DNA of 47,234 nt, taken from Candidatus Babeliales bacterium. Lineage in GTDB: Bacteria > Babelota > Babeliae > Babelales > JABCYS01. Made by a program: the position numbers and the translations under genes. Within the stretch, counting starts at the first letter, position 1, and each line of letters begins with the position of its first letter. Positions 16,683 through 25,518 of the stretch are shown here, in pieces. The DNA is taken from the NCBI GenBank assembly GCA_016929235.1, contig JAFGJD010000010.1, positions 1 to 47,234 of the forward strand, written 5' to 3'. Under the pieces are notes generated by a model, which searched no databases, was not told the origin of the DNA, and saw only the letters and a program-made list of their open reading frames with translations.

Positions 16683-17013
16683 TGGTGCTATTGGCTGTAT
16701 CGATACAAGTTTCCATACCAAAAAAGTTGCCAAGAACTATTACGAGCAGCTTGAACCAAGCTTACGTTCTGGTGTAACAGTTTTAGAAAATCTTGATGCA
16801 TATCCAACCGACTTTAAAGAACCACACCCAGTCTGGTGCACCTGTCCATGTGAACAGTACAAAAAAACATCCAAATCGGGACGCTGCACCAAGTGTCTAC
16901 ATTTTGGCAGAATCGATCGCACATCTCTTCAGAACAACAAAGAGGAAAGCTCTCTACATTTTCCACTTTTATCTGCAATCGTTAAACGAAGAGAAATACA
17001 ACAAAAGCATTAA
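16612..17013 (+). CDS. Small hypothetical exported Cys-rich protein (133 aa)
   Basis: The product is unknown. AGGAG lies six bases before the ATG, and the first 26 residues (basic start, LLMTVMLTAIII core, then NGAIG) form a good signal peptide. The middle is helical (VAKNYYEQLEPSLRSGVTVL). A cysteine cluster CTCPCEQ...GRCTKC at about 82-101 could bind a metal ion; its WCTCP core recalls WCECP in the RING-like protein at 11.3-11.9 kb. Its TAA overlaps the ppsA stop codon on the opposite strand. It overlaps the preceding gene by 71 bases, which is unusually long. Confidence 0.55.
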   Translation: MKAQKKHLLMTVMLTAIIIQPRINGAIGCIDTSFHTKKVAKNYYEQLEPSLRSGVTVLENLDAYPTDFKEPHPVWCTCPCEQYKKTSKSGRCTKCLHFGRIDRTSLQNNKEESSLHFPLLSAIVKRREIQQKH

Positions 17014-19391
17014 TATTTCTTGAGTAAAAAAGTTAGCACAGCATCGGGATTGAGTGATAGTGAATCAATTCCCCACTTGATTAAATTTCGTGCTATCTCA
17101 GGATGATCAGAAGGCGCCTGTCCACAAATGCCAATGTACGATTTACTTTGTTTTGCTGTGGCAATCGCTTGCTCCATAAGCGCAAGGACTGCGGTATTAT
17201 TTTCATCGTCAATGTTCGCAACCAATTCAGAATCACGATCAATGCCAAGCGTTAATTGCGTAAGATCATTAGAACCAATCGAAAATCCATCAAACAATCG
17301 CACATACTCCTTGAGATCGTGCACATTGGCAGGCAGCTCACACATCATAAAGATCTTCTGTATCTTACTTCGTTCGAGCCCCTGAGCTGCAATGATTTTG
17401 AGCACTTCTCGTGCTTCTTTGACAGTCCGCACAAAGGGAACCATGACATGCACGTTATCAAATCCCATAACCTCACGCACACGCCTCATCGCCGCACATT
17501 CAAGTACAAATGCATCCTTGTATAAAGGACTATAATATCGTGATGCACCGCGCAGCCCCAACATTGGATTTGCTTCAATCGGCTCAAAAAATTCACCACC
17601 AATTAAATTGCGATACTCATTACTCTTGAAATCAGAAAACCGAACCAAGACAGGCCTAGGATAAAAAGCGGCTGCAATAGTGCCAACCTCTTGTGATAGC
17701 CGCTCAATAAAATATGCTTTACCACTCGTGTATGGCGCTGTAAGAGTATTAATTTTTTTACGGGTTACCACATCCATCTTGCTGATATTCAGTAATGCCA
17801 TTGGATGCACTTTAATTCCGTCGGTAATGATAAATTCAATACGAGCCAATCCAACACCGGCTACCGGCAACGAAGACAGTGCATACGCGCGATCTGGCAC
17901 CCCAAGATTAATCATGATATCAACAGGCGGTTTTTTAAGCTTCTTGATGGCAATTTGTTTTTTTATGAACTTCACAGCACCCTGATACACGTACCCTGTT
18001 TTACCCTGACTACAATCAACCGTAACTTTTTTTGCTTGTTTAAGTTTCTGTAGTGCACCTTCAACGCCAACAAGCGCAGGTATCCCCAACTCACGACTAA
18101 CAATCGCCGCATGACACGTTGCGCCTCCGCTTTCAGTAATGATTGCAGCTGCTTTTTTCATGACAGGAACCCAATCTGGATCAGTCATGCGAGTAACAAT
18201 AATGTCGCCCTGTTTAACTATGTGCATCTGTTTGCTGCTGCGTATCACTCGAGAAGTGCCAGTCGCAATTCCCTGTCCTATACTTGTACCATGCGCTAAT
18301 ATACGAGGTTGCTTACTCTCAAGCTCATATCGCGTATAGGTTACGTCTTTCTTGTTTTGACTATGAATCGTCTCAGGTCGAGCCTGGAGAATATATAATT
18401 TTCCATCTCTTCCGTCTTGCGCCCATTCAATATCCATAGGCATCCAACGCTTATATGCTTCCGTATAACTTTTTTCAATTACTATAGCGTATTCTGCTAG
18501 TTGTAAGATCTGCGTATCGGTAAGACAAAATGCTTGCTGTTTTTGCCGTGATACTGCTACAGGCTTAATCGTTGTAAATCCTCTACGATTCGCATACACA
18601 TATTTTTTTGTTTTTGCACCTAATTTCTTTTTCACAATAGGTTGCTTCTTTTGTACAAGCATTGGTTTGTAGACACAATATTCATCGGGAATAATTTTCC
18701 CCTGAACTAACATTTCTCCAAGTCCATAGGTCGCATCAATAAGAACACTATCTTTAAATCCGCTCTCAGTATCAATCGAAAACATGACTCCAGATGTCGC
18801 CAAATCCGCACGCACCATCTTCTGTATACCCACAGAAATAGCCATACTAAAATGGTCAAAGCCTTTTTCTAGACGATAAACAATTGCACGATCAGTAAAA
18901 AGCGAGGCCATACTTTTTTTACATGCATGAATCACATGTTCAGCACCAGTCACATTCAAAAACGTTTCTTGTTGTCCCGCAAATGATGCTTCGGGAGAGT
19001 CTTCTGCTGTCGCTGAAGATCGTACTGCAACATCGCACTCCTTCATATGATATTGCTTGCACAATGCATGATATGCATCCGTGATCTCTTGCTCTAAATC
19101 CTCTGGGAACATCACCTGTTCAATGAGACGGCGAGCCTTTTTACCTGCAATTCTGACCGCCGATACATTATGTGATGATGCGAGGGGTTTCATGGTGCTT
19201 TGAAGCTGCTCAAGTATTTTATTGTGTTCTATCACATACCAATACGCATCTGCAGTAAGTGCAAATCCATGCGGAACCAACACCCCCTCGCGAGAGAGAG
19301 TTTGGATCATGTACCCCAGCGATGCATTTTTACCACCAACCTTTTTGACATCTTTTAGTGAAATCTGGTCCAATGGTTTTACATAGTTCAT
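17010..19391 (-). CDS. ppsA: Phosphoenolpyruvate synthase (pyruvate, water dikinase)
   Basis: PpsA converts pyruvate and ATP to phosphoenolpyruvate, AMP and phosphate, allowing gluconeogenesis. The 793 residues carry the three expected parts. The N-terminal ATP-binding domain (about 1-345) has GGKNASLGYMI and AVRSSATAEDSPEASFAGQQ. The mobile phosphohistidine domain (about 375-460) has ESGGATCHAAIVSRELGIPA with the catalytic His. The C-terminal PEP/pyruvate TIM barrel has LGLRGASRYY, VMVPFVRT, SIGSNDLTQLTLGIDRDS and ICGQAPSDHPE. PPDK is excluded by the PpsA-type motifs and shorter length. It starts 15 bases after ybhB and was probably cotranscribed with it. Confidence 0.95.
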   Translation of the reverse strand: MNYVKPLDQISLKDVKKVGGKNASLGYMIQTLSREGVLVPHGFALTADAYWYVIEHNKILEQLQSTMKPLASSHNVSAVRIAGKKARRLIEQVMFPEDLEQEITDAYHALCKQYHMKECDVAVRSSATAEDSPEASFAGQQETFLNVTGAEHVIHACKKSMASLFTDRAIVYRLEKGFDHFSMAISVGIQKMVRADLATSGVMFSIDTESGFKDSVLIDATYGLGEMLVQGKIIPDEYCVYKPMLVQKKQPIVKKKLGAKTKKYVYANRRGFTTIKPVAVSRQKQQAFCLTDTQILQLAEYAIVIEKSYTEAYKRWMPMDIEWAQDGRDGKLYILQARPETIHSQNKKDVTYTRYELESKQPRILAHGTSIGQGIATGTSRVIRSSKQMHIVKQGDIIVTRMTDPDWVPVMKKAAAIITESGGATCHAAIVSRELGIPALVGVEGALQKLKQAKKVTVDCSQGKTGYVYQGAVKFIKKQIAIKKLKKPPVDIMINLGVPDRAYALSSLPVAGVGLARIEFIITDGIKVHPMALLNISKMDVVTRKKINTLTAPYTSGKAYFIERLSQEVGTIAAAFYPRPVLVRFSDFKSNEYRNLIGGEFFEPIEANPMLGLRGASRYYSPLYKDAFVLECAAMRRVREVMGFDNVHVMVPFVRTVKEAREVLKIIAAQGLERSKIQKIFMMCELPANVHDLKEYVRLFDGFSIGSNDLTQLTLGIDRDSELVANIDDENNTAVLALMEQAIATAKQSKSYIGICGQAPSDHPEIARNLIKWGIDSLSLNPDAVLTFLLKKY

Positions 19392-19406
19392 AACTATTCC
19401 CCATCG

Positions 19407-19979
19407 TTAATCAATAATTGGATCACCCATCATAGATGTTCTAGTAAACGTGTCTGACGCAATGATATGACCACCCGCAGCATCCATAACCTGCTGTTTT
19501 GTTGCACCCTCTGGCAAGTCTAACATTGTATCAAGTGCGTATAGAGAAAAGTGACAATAATGAATCTGTCCCGATGGAGAACAGGGACCCCGATACCCAA
19601 TAGTCCCAAAACTATTTTTCCCTTGAACCGCTTCCTTGGGAAGGGCAGTGCCCCCCTGTTCTAGCGTCATGGTCATTGCAGGAATATTAAAAACTAACCA
19701 ATGAACAAAGGCATCAGGCCTGTTCTTGATATCGCGATCTTCAACAAGAACAATAAAGCTTTTTGTCCGTAGAGGTACACCCCTCCATACAAGTGCTGGA
19801 GCAATATTTTTACCAATACAGGTAAATTTTTGAGGGATCACCTTGCCCTGTATAAGATCAGGACTTGCTAACGTAAGCTCCGTTTTTTCCATAACGGCAT
19901 CCCTGACCCGATCCCACCACGATGCTTCCACATGTGCAACAGAACATGCCACAATTATTATTTGCAACAAACGTTTCAT
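19407..19979 (-). CDS. YbhB/YbcL family PEBP-like protein, exported
   Basis: This belongs to the phosphatidylethanolamine-binding protein (Raf kinase inhibitor-like) superfamily; bacterial members are small ligand-binding proteins of unclear role. Family signatures are FVHWLVFNIPA near 96 and GTIGYRGPCSPSGQIHYCHFSLYALD near 128. The C-terminus has the usual ATKQQVMDAAGGHIIASDTF helix. The ATG at 19979 has GGGAG five bases upstream; an upstream GTG at 19985 is less likely. The first 20 residues (MKRLLQIIIVACSVAHVEAS) form a signal peptide, so the protein acts outside the cytoplasm. It precedes ppsA by 15 bases. The function is not established. Confidence 0.88.
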   Translation of the reverse strand: MKRLLQIIIVACSVAHVEASWWDRVRDAVMEKTELTLASPDLIQGKVIPQKFTCIGKNIAPALVWRGVPLRTKSFIVLVEDRDIKNRPDAFVHWLVFNIPAMTMTLEQGGTALPKEAVQGKNSFGTIGYRGPCSPSGQIHYCHFSLYALDTMLDLPEGATKQQVMDAAGGHIIASDTFTRTSMMGDPIID

Positions 19980-20164
19980 AGTCACTCCCTTTTGTTTCCT
20001 AACAAGAACTTTGGCTGAGTATACCTCTATCGTTTCTCATTTAGAAAGAGAACCACAAACCAACCTATAGATTTTCAACAAGGCACATGCTACAGTGTCA
20101 CGACTCCACACAATGGCTTATATTGCCGTTGTATCAGGTAGAGTCATTGAAAAGGATCGCTTGT

Positions 20165-21217
20165 ATGCAGCCGCTCATCTTTGTTGTTTATGACGGAATC
20201 AAGAATTCTGTTTTCCACAGCCAGGTACTTGCTCCTTTGCTCAAACGTCTCCAAAAAAATCCCGACCAAAAGATTATCATTGTTAGTTTTGAACGGGCAC
20301 GTCCCTGTAAAATACCATCCTTTTTCGCGAGTGGCGCAAGTAATTATGTACAACTTATTTACCTAAAACGATTACCCTTCCTTAGTAAATTCAGCTTGTG
20401 GCATTCGGTATGGAAATTAAAACAACTCTTGCGACGCTACAACGAATATGAGCTGATTGCACGAGGCCCATTAGCAGGATGGATCTGTGTTCACAGCATG
20501 CATAAAAATGCATGCAAGCACCTTACTATTCAAGCTCGTGGGATCTTAGCTGAAGAATACAAAATGGCACATACATCTCGAAATCTGTTCCATCACTGGC
20601 GCGCTCGTAAGTTGTTCGAAATAGAGCGCGAAGTCTATCATGATTATGCTCATGGCCTTAAGCTGCACATTGAGGCAGTTAGTCCTGCCTTGTGCAAATA
20701 TCTTATCAGTACCTACCACGCACCGTATGAACAAATGGATATTGCTCGCTATGACATTCCCGACCCGATTCCCGTAGAAGACATAATTGCGTGGCGCTAT
20801 AAAATCAGAAAAGAACTCGGAGTCACCGATACAACCCACGTATACTGCTACAACGGATCAACAAAGCCATGGCAATGCCTTGAAGAAACCGTCAATTACT
20901 TTAAGGACGCATATAACCGATATCCTAATAGCTTTCTCTTATTGCTCACCCATGATACCAAGGCATGCAAAGTCATTGTAGGAAAGGCTCGTCTCGATGA
21001 AACGACATATCAGATCATCAGCACAAAACATGAAGATATTTATACATATCTTGCGGCATGTGATGTGGGATTAATTTTCAGAAAAGCATCACCAGTAAAC
21101 TGGGTTGCTCGTCCTACCAAAGCACTAGAATATCAGGCCGCAGGCTTGCGCATCGTTCACAACAATACCGTTGATTGGTTAATCAAACACACTATTTCAC
21201 TTGAGAAGCAGGTATGA
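20165..21217 (+). CDS. Putative glycosyltransferase (GT4/GT-B-like)
   Basis: The product (350 aa from the ATG at 20165) resembles GT-B glycosyltransferases. It starts with a strand and loop (MQPLIFVVYDGIKNSVFHSQ), has a helical middle, and ends in a region from about 225 with GVTDTTHVYCYNGSTKPWQC, then FLLLLTHDTKACKVIV, YTYLAACDVGLIFRKAS and RPTKALEYQAAGLRIV. The last segment matches the nucleotide-sugar-binding end of GT4 enzymes (usually P.K..EY.A.G.p). AAGGA eight bases upstream fixes this start; the open frame continues 26 codons further upstream without a better site. Donor and acceptor are unknown. It converges on the next gene with a 26-base overlap. Confidence 0.65.
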   Translation: MQPLIFVVYDGIKNSVFHSQVLAPLLKRLQKNPDQKIIIVSFERARPCKIPSFFASGASNYVQLIYLKRLPFLSKFSLWHSVWKLKQLLRRYNEYELIARGPLAGWICVHSMHKNACKHLTIQARGILAEEYKMAHTSRNLFHHWRARKLFEIEREVYHDYAHGLKLHIEAVSPALCKYLISTYHAPYEQMDIARYDIPDPIPVEDIIAWRYKIRKELGVTDTTHVYCYNGSTKPWQCLEETVNYFKDAYNRYPNSFLLLLTHDTKACKVIVGKARLDETTYQIISTKHEDIYTYLAACDVGLIFRKASPVNWVARPTKALEYQAAGLRIVHNNTVDWLIKHTISLEKQV

Positions 21218-21686
21218 GCTCCTGCATATCTTCTTCATTTAAAACACGCATAGCCAGAACATTATCAAAGCTCAATGAAATATCAACATAGCAGACTTCA
21301 GGATCCATCGTATGTTCTTCAAGCGTTATGAAGTCAGCATCATGTCCACAAACTTTCTTAACCTGCAATAAGATGGTTTTACCTTCATCATTAGCAAAGA
21401 TACGATACTCCTTACATATAACCGCTAATGATGTATCTTCTGTCACGCGAAGAGGAAGATATCGACCAATACTCATGTTACCAGCATCAACAACAATCAA
21501 TTGGTCATCTCTGGATGCTCGTGGTGGAACAAGATGAGGATTCGGAGAATCTTTGTATGCAGGAATCACCGCACCCTCTTCAAATAAGATGGAAGCACTC
21601 GTGGATCCGTTTGTAATAGACCGCAAAATCGCAGCTTCCACACCAAAAGTAACGCAAACAAACACAATGGCACAAAGAGTTTTCAT
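21192..21686 (-). CDS. Hypothetical secreted protein (164 aa)
   Basis: I do not recognise this protein. The ATG at 21686 is chosen because AGGAG lies six bases upstream; a longer frame to 21737 lacks a site. Residues 1-19 (MKTLCAIVFVCVTFGVEAA) form a clear signal peptide. The mature part is mostly beta, with short hydrophobic strands (DDQLIVVDAG, TILLQVKKV, CYVDISLSFDNVLAMRVL) and two cysteines that could pair. Its 3' end overlaps the glycosyltransferase gene by 26 bases, tail to tail. The nupC gene lies 56 bases upstream of its stated start on the same strand. Confidence 0.6.
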   Translation of the reverse strand: MKTLCAIVFVCVTFGVEAAILRSITNGSTSASILFEEGAVIPAYKDSPNPHLVPPRASRDDQLIVVDAGNMSIGRYLPLRVTEDTSLAVICKEYRIFANDEGKTILLQVKKVCGHDADFITLEEHTMDPEVCYVDISLSFDNVLAMRVLNEEDMQELIPASQVK

Positions 21687-21742
21687 GCTACTCTCCTTTT
21701 TCAAAAAGTAACATAATCCAATAGCCCAATACAACAAGATCT

Positions 21743-23008
21743 CTAGATAAACAAGCTTGCAATCATTGCTGAAAGTAAATTAGATAACGATCCGCCAAGA
21801 AGCGCACGAAGACCAAGCTCGCTCAACCAGGAGCGCTTACTTGGAACCAATACGCCAATGCCACCAATTTGGATGCCAATGCAGGAGAAGTTCGAGAACC
21901 CACATAACGCATAAGTCACGATAGAAATCGTGCGAGCAGACAAAGTTGTTTTGAGCATTTCACCGTATGCGACAAACTCATTGACCGTCAACTTAGTTCC
22001 CAAAAGCGCACCCACTTGTAATGCTTCATCTCCGGTAAAACCAAGAAGATAACTAAACGGAGCAAACACATATGAGAAAATAGCGTTCAAGCTCAATGTA
22101 GGGACAGCCGCTGTTATGCCTAAAATATTGTATGCCATACCAATACCATCTGAGCACAAAGCAAGAAGTGAATTAATTAAAGCAATCAGCGCAATGAAAG
22201 AGATCAGCATTGCACCAACATTCAGCGCCAAATACATCCCATCCGTTGTCCCTTGCGAGATCGCCTCAAGGACATTACCGGCCGATGATTCAAACGTTAC
22301 ATCCGCGTCTTTTGCGGTCTTAGATCGTTCGGTTTCAGGATATAACATTTTAGCAATAATGAGCGAACCAGGAATTGCCATGACACTGGCAGATAACAAA
22401 TGCTCAGTTGGAACACCCATACTTGCAAATACAACAAGTATAGAACCACTAATCGTTGCCATACCACTGACCATCACCACAAGCATCTCGGACTTGGTCA
22501 TGCTAGCAAGATAGTTTTTTACCAACAGCGGGGCCTCAGTTTGTCCCAAGAAGCTATTCGATATTGCGCACAACGTTTCTGATCCTGACGTACCAAGTAA
22601 TGGACGCACAACAGCACTAATGCCCTTTACTACCCATTGCACAATACCAATGTGAAATAGAAGTGCCATGAATGCGCCAAAAAAAACAATGATCGGAAGC
22701 ACTTGGAAAGCAAAAATAACCCCCAACGATCCATCCCCAACTCCACCAAAAACAAATGATACACCTGCTTGCGCAAATCCATACAAACTTGATACACCGT
22801 CAGCAATCACACCGATGACACTTTTACCGACACTCGTTTTAAGTGCAACAAACGCCAACACAAATTGTAGCAATAAACCCTGAACCACAAGTTTAAAGTT
22901 CACCGCAGAACGTTTTTTTGAGAAGGACCACGCAACACCCAAAATGACCATGATACCAAGTATATTCATGTAACGGTTATACTCCGTCATGTAGGAAAAG
23001 AATGACAT
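21743..23008 (-). CDS. nupC: Concentrative nucleoside transporter (NupC/CNT family)
   Basis: CNT proteins import nucleosides with H+ or Na+ across the inner membrane. The 421 residues carry multiple transmembrane segments and the family signatures VFGGVGDGSLGVIFAFQVLPIIVFFGA (about 87-113), GQTEAPLLV (about 155-163), MVSGMATISGSILVVFASMGVP (about 179-200) and the C-terminal FVAYGEMLKTTLSARTISIVTYALCGFSNFSCIGIQIGG region (about 342-380). A nucleoside importer suits a bacterium drawing precursors from a host. AAGGG lies upstream of the ATG. No other nucleoside-salvage gene is adjacent. Confidence 0.94.
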   Translation of the reverse strand: MSFFSYMTEYNRYMNILGIMVILGVAWSFSKKRSAVNFKLVVQGLLLQFVLAFVALKTSVGKSVIGVIADGVSSLYGFAQAGVSFVFGGVGDGSLGVIFAFQVLPIIVFFGAFMALLFHIGIVQWVVKGISAVVRPLLGTSGSETLCAISNSFLGQTEAPLLVKNYLASMTKSEMLVVMVSGMATISGSILVVFASMGVPTEHLLSASVMAIPGSLIIAKMLYPETERSKTAKDADVTFESSAGNVLEAISQGTTDGMYLALNVGAMLISFIALIALINSLLALCSDGIGMAYNILGITAAVPTLSLNAIFSYVFAPFSYLLGFTGDEALQVGALLGTKLTVNEFVAYGEMLKTTLSARTISIVTYALCGFSNFSCIGIQIGGIGVLVPSKRSWLSELGLRALLGGSLSNLLSAMIASLFI

Positions 23009-23254
23009 AAAGAAACCCTTTGGCTTTGAAAAAGTGATACGAATTAGATGGAGTATAGAAGTGTTGTGCGGTTAGCACAAGGCGAAAGATATTGTTGAAG
23101 ATTTAGAGATATTTACACTACTTTGCCGTTCTTTTTTCTTTTATTGTGTAGTGCAATCTACCGACGCCATTGTGCCATTGCTAGTAAACGGCCACACCCA
23201 TAATTTGAGATTCGCACTTAGCATGCTCATAGTAAGTATAACAACGATACAAGT

Positions 23255-24328
23255 TTAAGATTTTAAGGCACTTGCGTGCTTACGTCGTTCTTCTTTTTCT
23301 TTTTGCATGAGTGCGTCAATTACCTCATCCATTTCACCGGTAATAAATCGATCAAGGCTTTTAAGAGTTAGATTGACCTGGTGATCAGTTACACGATTTT
23401 GTGGGAAATTATAGGTACGAACCTTTTCTGCACGCATACCAGTACCAACCATTTCTTTACGCTGAGCACTGCGTTCTTGCTGCGCCTTTTCTTGTTGGAA
23501 TGCAAGGATACGCGACTGCAAGATCTTCATTGCTTTTGCTTTATTTTTGTGTTGAGAACGCTCGTCCTGACAACTCACCACGACACCAGATGGAATGTGG
23601 GTAATTCGAACTGCAGAATCGGTTGTATTCACATGCTGCCCACCTGCACCACTAGCACGAAATACATCAATACGAAGATCTTGTGGATTAATTTGGACAT
23701 CAACATCCTCAGCTTCTGGCAATACCGCTACCGTCGCTGTTGAGGTATGAACACGCCCTGATGTTTCTGTTTTAGGAACACGCTGAACACGGTGTACTCC
23801 CGCCTCATGCTTAAGATGTCCATATGCGCCCTTACCTTGGATATGTAGAATTCCTTCCCTGATACCCTTTAAGTCAGTTTCGTTCAAACTGGAGACAGAT
23901 ACTCGCCAATGCTTGAGTTGGGCATAGTTGATATACATTTGCAGCAAATCTGCAGCAAAGAGCGCTGCTTCCTGGCCGCCAGCACCGGCACGAATTTCGA
24001 TAAAGACCGAGCGATCATTGAGGGGATCTGGCGGGAATAGAAGATCATCAATACGATTGAGGACATCAAGCTTCTGACTCGTAAGAGTAGCAACCTCTTC
24101 TTGAAAAAGGATATTGAGCTCAGAATCCTGTTCTTCATTGATCTGCGTTGTAAGTTCTTTGATAGATTGCTCAATCTCATGAACCTGCTTATGGGCAGAT
24201 ATCAACTCACTCAAAAAGGCATATTCCTTTTGGATCTTTTCCCGGTCTTCTCGAGATAGGGTAGCCGTCGTGAGCTGTTCAGAGAGCTCGGCATACCGCG
24301 CTTCAATGTCAGTCCAGTTAATAGCCAC
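23255..24328 (-). CDS. prfA: Peptide chain release factor 1
   Basis: RF1 recognises UAA and UAG stop codons and triggers peptide release on the ribosome. The 357 residues match RF1 length. The catalytic GGQ is at 229-231 in RASGAGGQHVNTTDSAVR. The stop-codon discriminator region reads VQRVPKTETSGR, with the RF1-type PxT (185-187) rather than the RF2-type SPF. GAGGQEAALFAADLL at about 115-129 is also typical. It follows rpmE by 15 bases, a common bacterial pairing. prmC, which methylates the GGQ glutamine, is not in the window. Confidence 0.96.
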   Translation of the reverse strand: MAINWTDIEARYAELSEQLTTATLSREDREKIQKEYAFLSELISAHKQVHEIEQSIKELTTQINEEQDSELNILFQEEVATLTSQKLDVLNRIDDLLFPPDPLNDRSVFIEIRAGAGGQEAALFAADLLQMYINYAQLKHWRVSVSSLNETDLKGIREGILHIQGKGAYGHLKHEAGVHRVQRVPKTETSGRVHTSTATVAVLPEAEDVDVQINPQDLRIDVFRASGAGGQHVNTTDSAVRITHIPSGVVVSCQDERSQHKNKAKAMKILQSRILAFQQEKAQQERSAQRKEMVGTGMRAEKVRTYNFPQNRVTDHQVNLTLKSLDRFITGEMDEVIDALMQKEKEERRKHASALKS

Positions 24329-24343
24329 GATCGGGCCTTTCAG

Positions 24344-24607
24344 CTATTTCGCCTTCTTCTTGGGGACAGCCTTAGATTTAGAAGCGGGTTTTTTAGGTGC
24401 AGCCTGTTTTTGCTTGTTATAGCGCTGTTCAAACTTCTCGATACGGCCTGCGGTATCAATAAACTTTTGGGCACCCGTAAAGAATGGGTGACAGTGTGAG
24501 CAAATAGTGGTCGCAATATCAGTGCTTGTCGATGAAGTCTTGAAAGAATAGCCGCATGCGCAGCTAGCAGTTACTTCATGAAGCTCTGGGTGTAAACCTT
24601 GTTTCAT
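24344..24607 (-). CDS. rpmE: 50S ribosomal protein L31 (zinc-binding type) with basic tail
   Basis: L31 is a large-subunit protein at the subunit interface. The N-terminal MKQGLHPELHEVTASCACGYSF, the CSHCHPFFTG segment near 37-46 and the AGRIEKFEQRY segment near 53-63 are diagnostic. The four cysteines (two in CAC, two in CSHC) identify the zinc-binding form. After residue 66 there is a Lys/Ala/Pro-rich tail (AAPKKPASKSKAVPKKKAK), making 87 residues against about 66-70 for common L31; the tail probably contacts RNA. AAGGA precedes the ATG. Confidence 0.95.
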   Translation of the reverse strand: MKQGLHPELHEVTASCACGYSFKTSSTSTDIATTICSHCHPFFTGAQKFIDTAGRIEKFEQRYNKQKQAAPKKPASKSKAVPKKKAK

Positions 24608-24832
24608 ACAAAAATCCTTTTAATCAGGCAAACTTGTAGATATCTCATATCATAGTAGGGATATCAATAGTATCATGCAAAAGGGGGTTTTTGTAAAGGC
24701 AAGTATGGCTTACAACAGAACGGCTTAATGGACGCCTCAATCAGGGAAATCATGCCAAATGAGTTGGCTCTCCCAAGGAAAAGGAGATTACAATCAGCCA
24801 CTATGTACACTAGCGGTAAACAGCCTCAGTTG

Positions 24833-25306
24833 TTACCTTCGATTTCGGCCTTGGCCACGACCTCGCCCATCACCAAGACCATATCCCTGTCCACGCCCTT
24901 GATTCAAACGCCAACCATAGTGATATGGAAAATGATAGTCTAATCCGAATACCTTTCCATACTGTTCAAGAACAGAGACACCGATTGGACGACTAAATCG
25001 AATCCTCATGTAAAATGCATTGCAGTCACGCATACATTGATAAACCTCTACAATAAGGCCACCATTGGTCTTATTCAGCTCTGCAACCCGTTCTAATTGA
25101 TTTTTATACCGAGGAGCTTTAGTCATAAGGTGATTAAGCACTTCATCTCCATCCTTAAGCTCGGCACCCTCAAGACCATTATATAAAGCCTCTGGGATCT
25201 CCAATATAACCATTGTGTCATTCATAGTGACCGCACCTTTCACTGCCAAAACTGTTAACGAAAGAACCAAACCTATTGCACAGAATAGTTTTGATAAACT
25301 GCTCAT
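24833..25306 (-). CDS. Hypothetical exported protein with Gly/Arg-rich C-terminus
   Basis: The product is unrecognised. The ATG at 25306 has GAGG six bases upstream; a TTG at 25318 is the alternative. A signal peptide covers about residues 1-25 (SLSKLFCAIGLVLSLTVLAVKGA). The mature domain is mixed alpha/beta, with LEIPEALYNGLEGAELKDGDEV and a Cys pair (QCMRDC). The last 20 or so residues are almost only Gly, Arg and Gln (GRGQGYGLGDGRGRGQGRNRR), resembling RGG-type nucleic-acid-binding tails. Whether the tail binds RNA, polyanions or membranes is unknown. No partner is evident nearby. Confidence 0.6.
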   Translation of the reverse strand: MSSLSKLFCAIGLVLSLTVLAVKGAVTMNDTMVILEIPEALYNGLEGAELKDGDEVLNHLMTKAPRYKNQLERVAELNKTNGGLIVEVYQCMRDCNAFYMRIRFSRPIGVSVLEQYGKVFGLDYHFPYHYGWRLNQGRGQGYGLGDGRGRGQGRNRR

Positions 25307-25340
25307 ATCACACCTCAAAATTAAACCTACAAAATTTCAT

Positions 25341-25384
25341 TCTAGACTAGCACCTCAATAATTCTAGACTAGCACCTCAATAAT
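25341..25384. repeat. Perfect tandem duplication of 22 bp
   Basis: Two exact copies of tctagactagcacctcaata plus at lie end to end (25341-25362 and 25363-25384), just upstream of the minus-strand gene at 24833-25306. They are in a non-coding gap and may simply be a slippage duplication. Confidence 0.9.
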
Positions 25385-25518
25385 TTGCAGCAACCCCATT
25401 ACAAAAAATCTTTTATTTTCGCCATTGATTTTGGCATTTTCCAACTATAAGAAGCCATCATTTGGTAAATCGGTATTAGTCTTGTAAGGCATTATCTATG
25501 CCTTCCTATGCGAAAGAG

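Noticed and set aside
19407-19979. Reading the PEBP-like protein as a kinase regulator
   Set aside because: Bacterial YbhB/YbcL proteins share the fold with Raf kinase inhibitors but have no shown kinase target; the name alone does not support a role.
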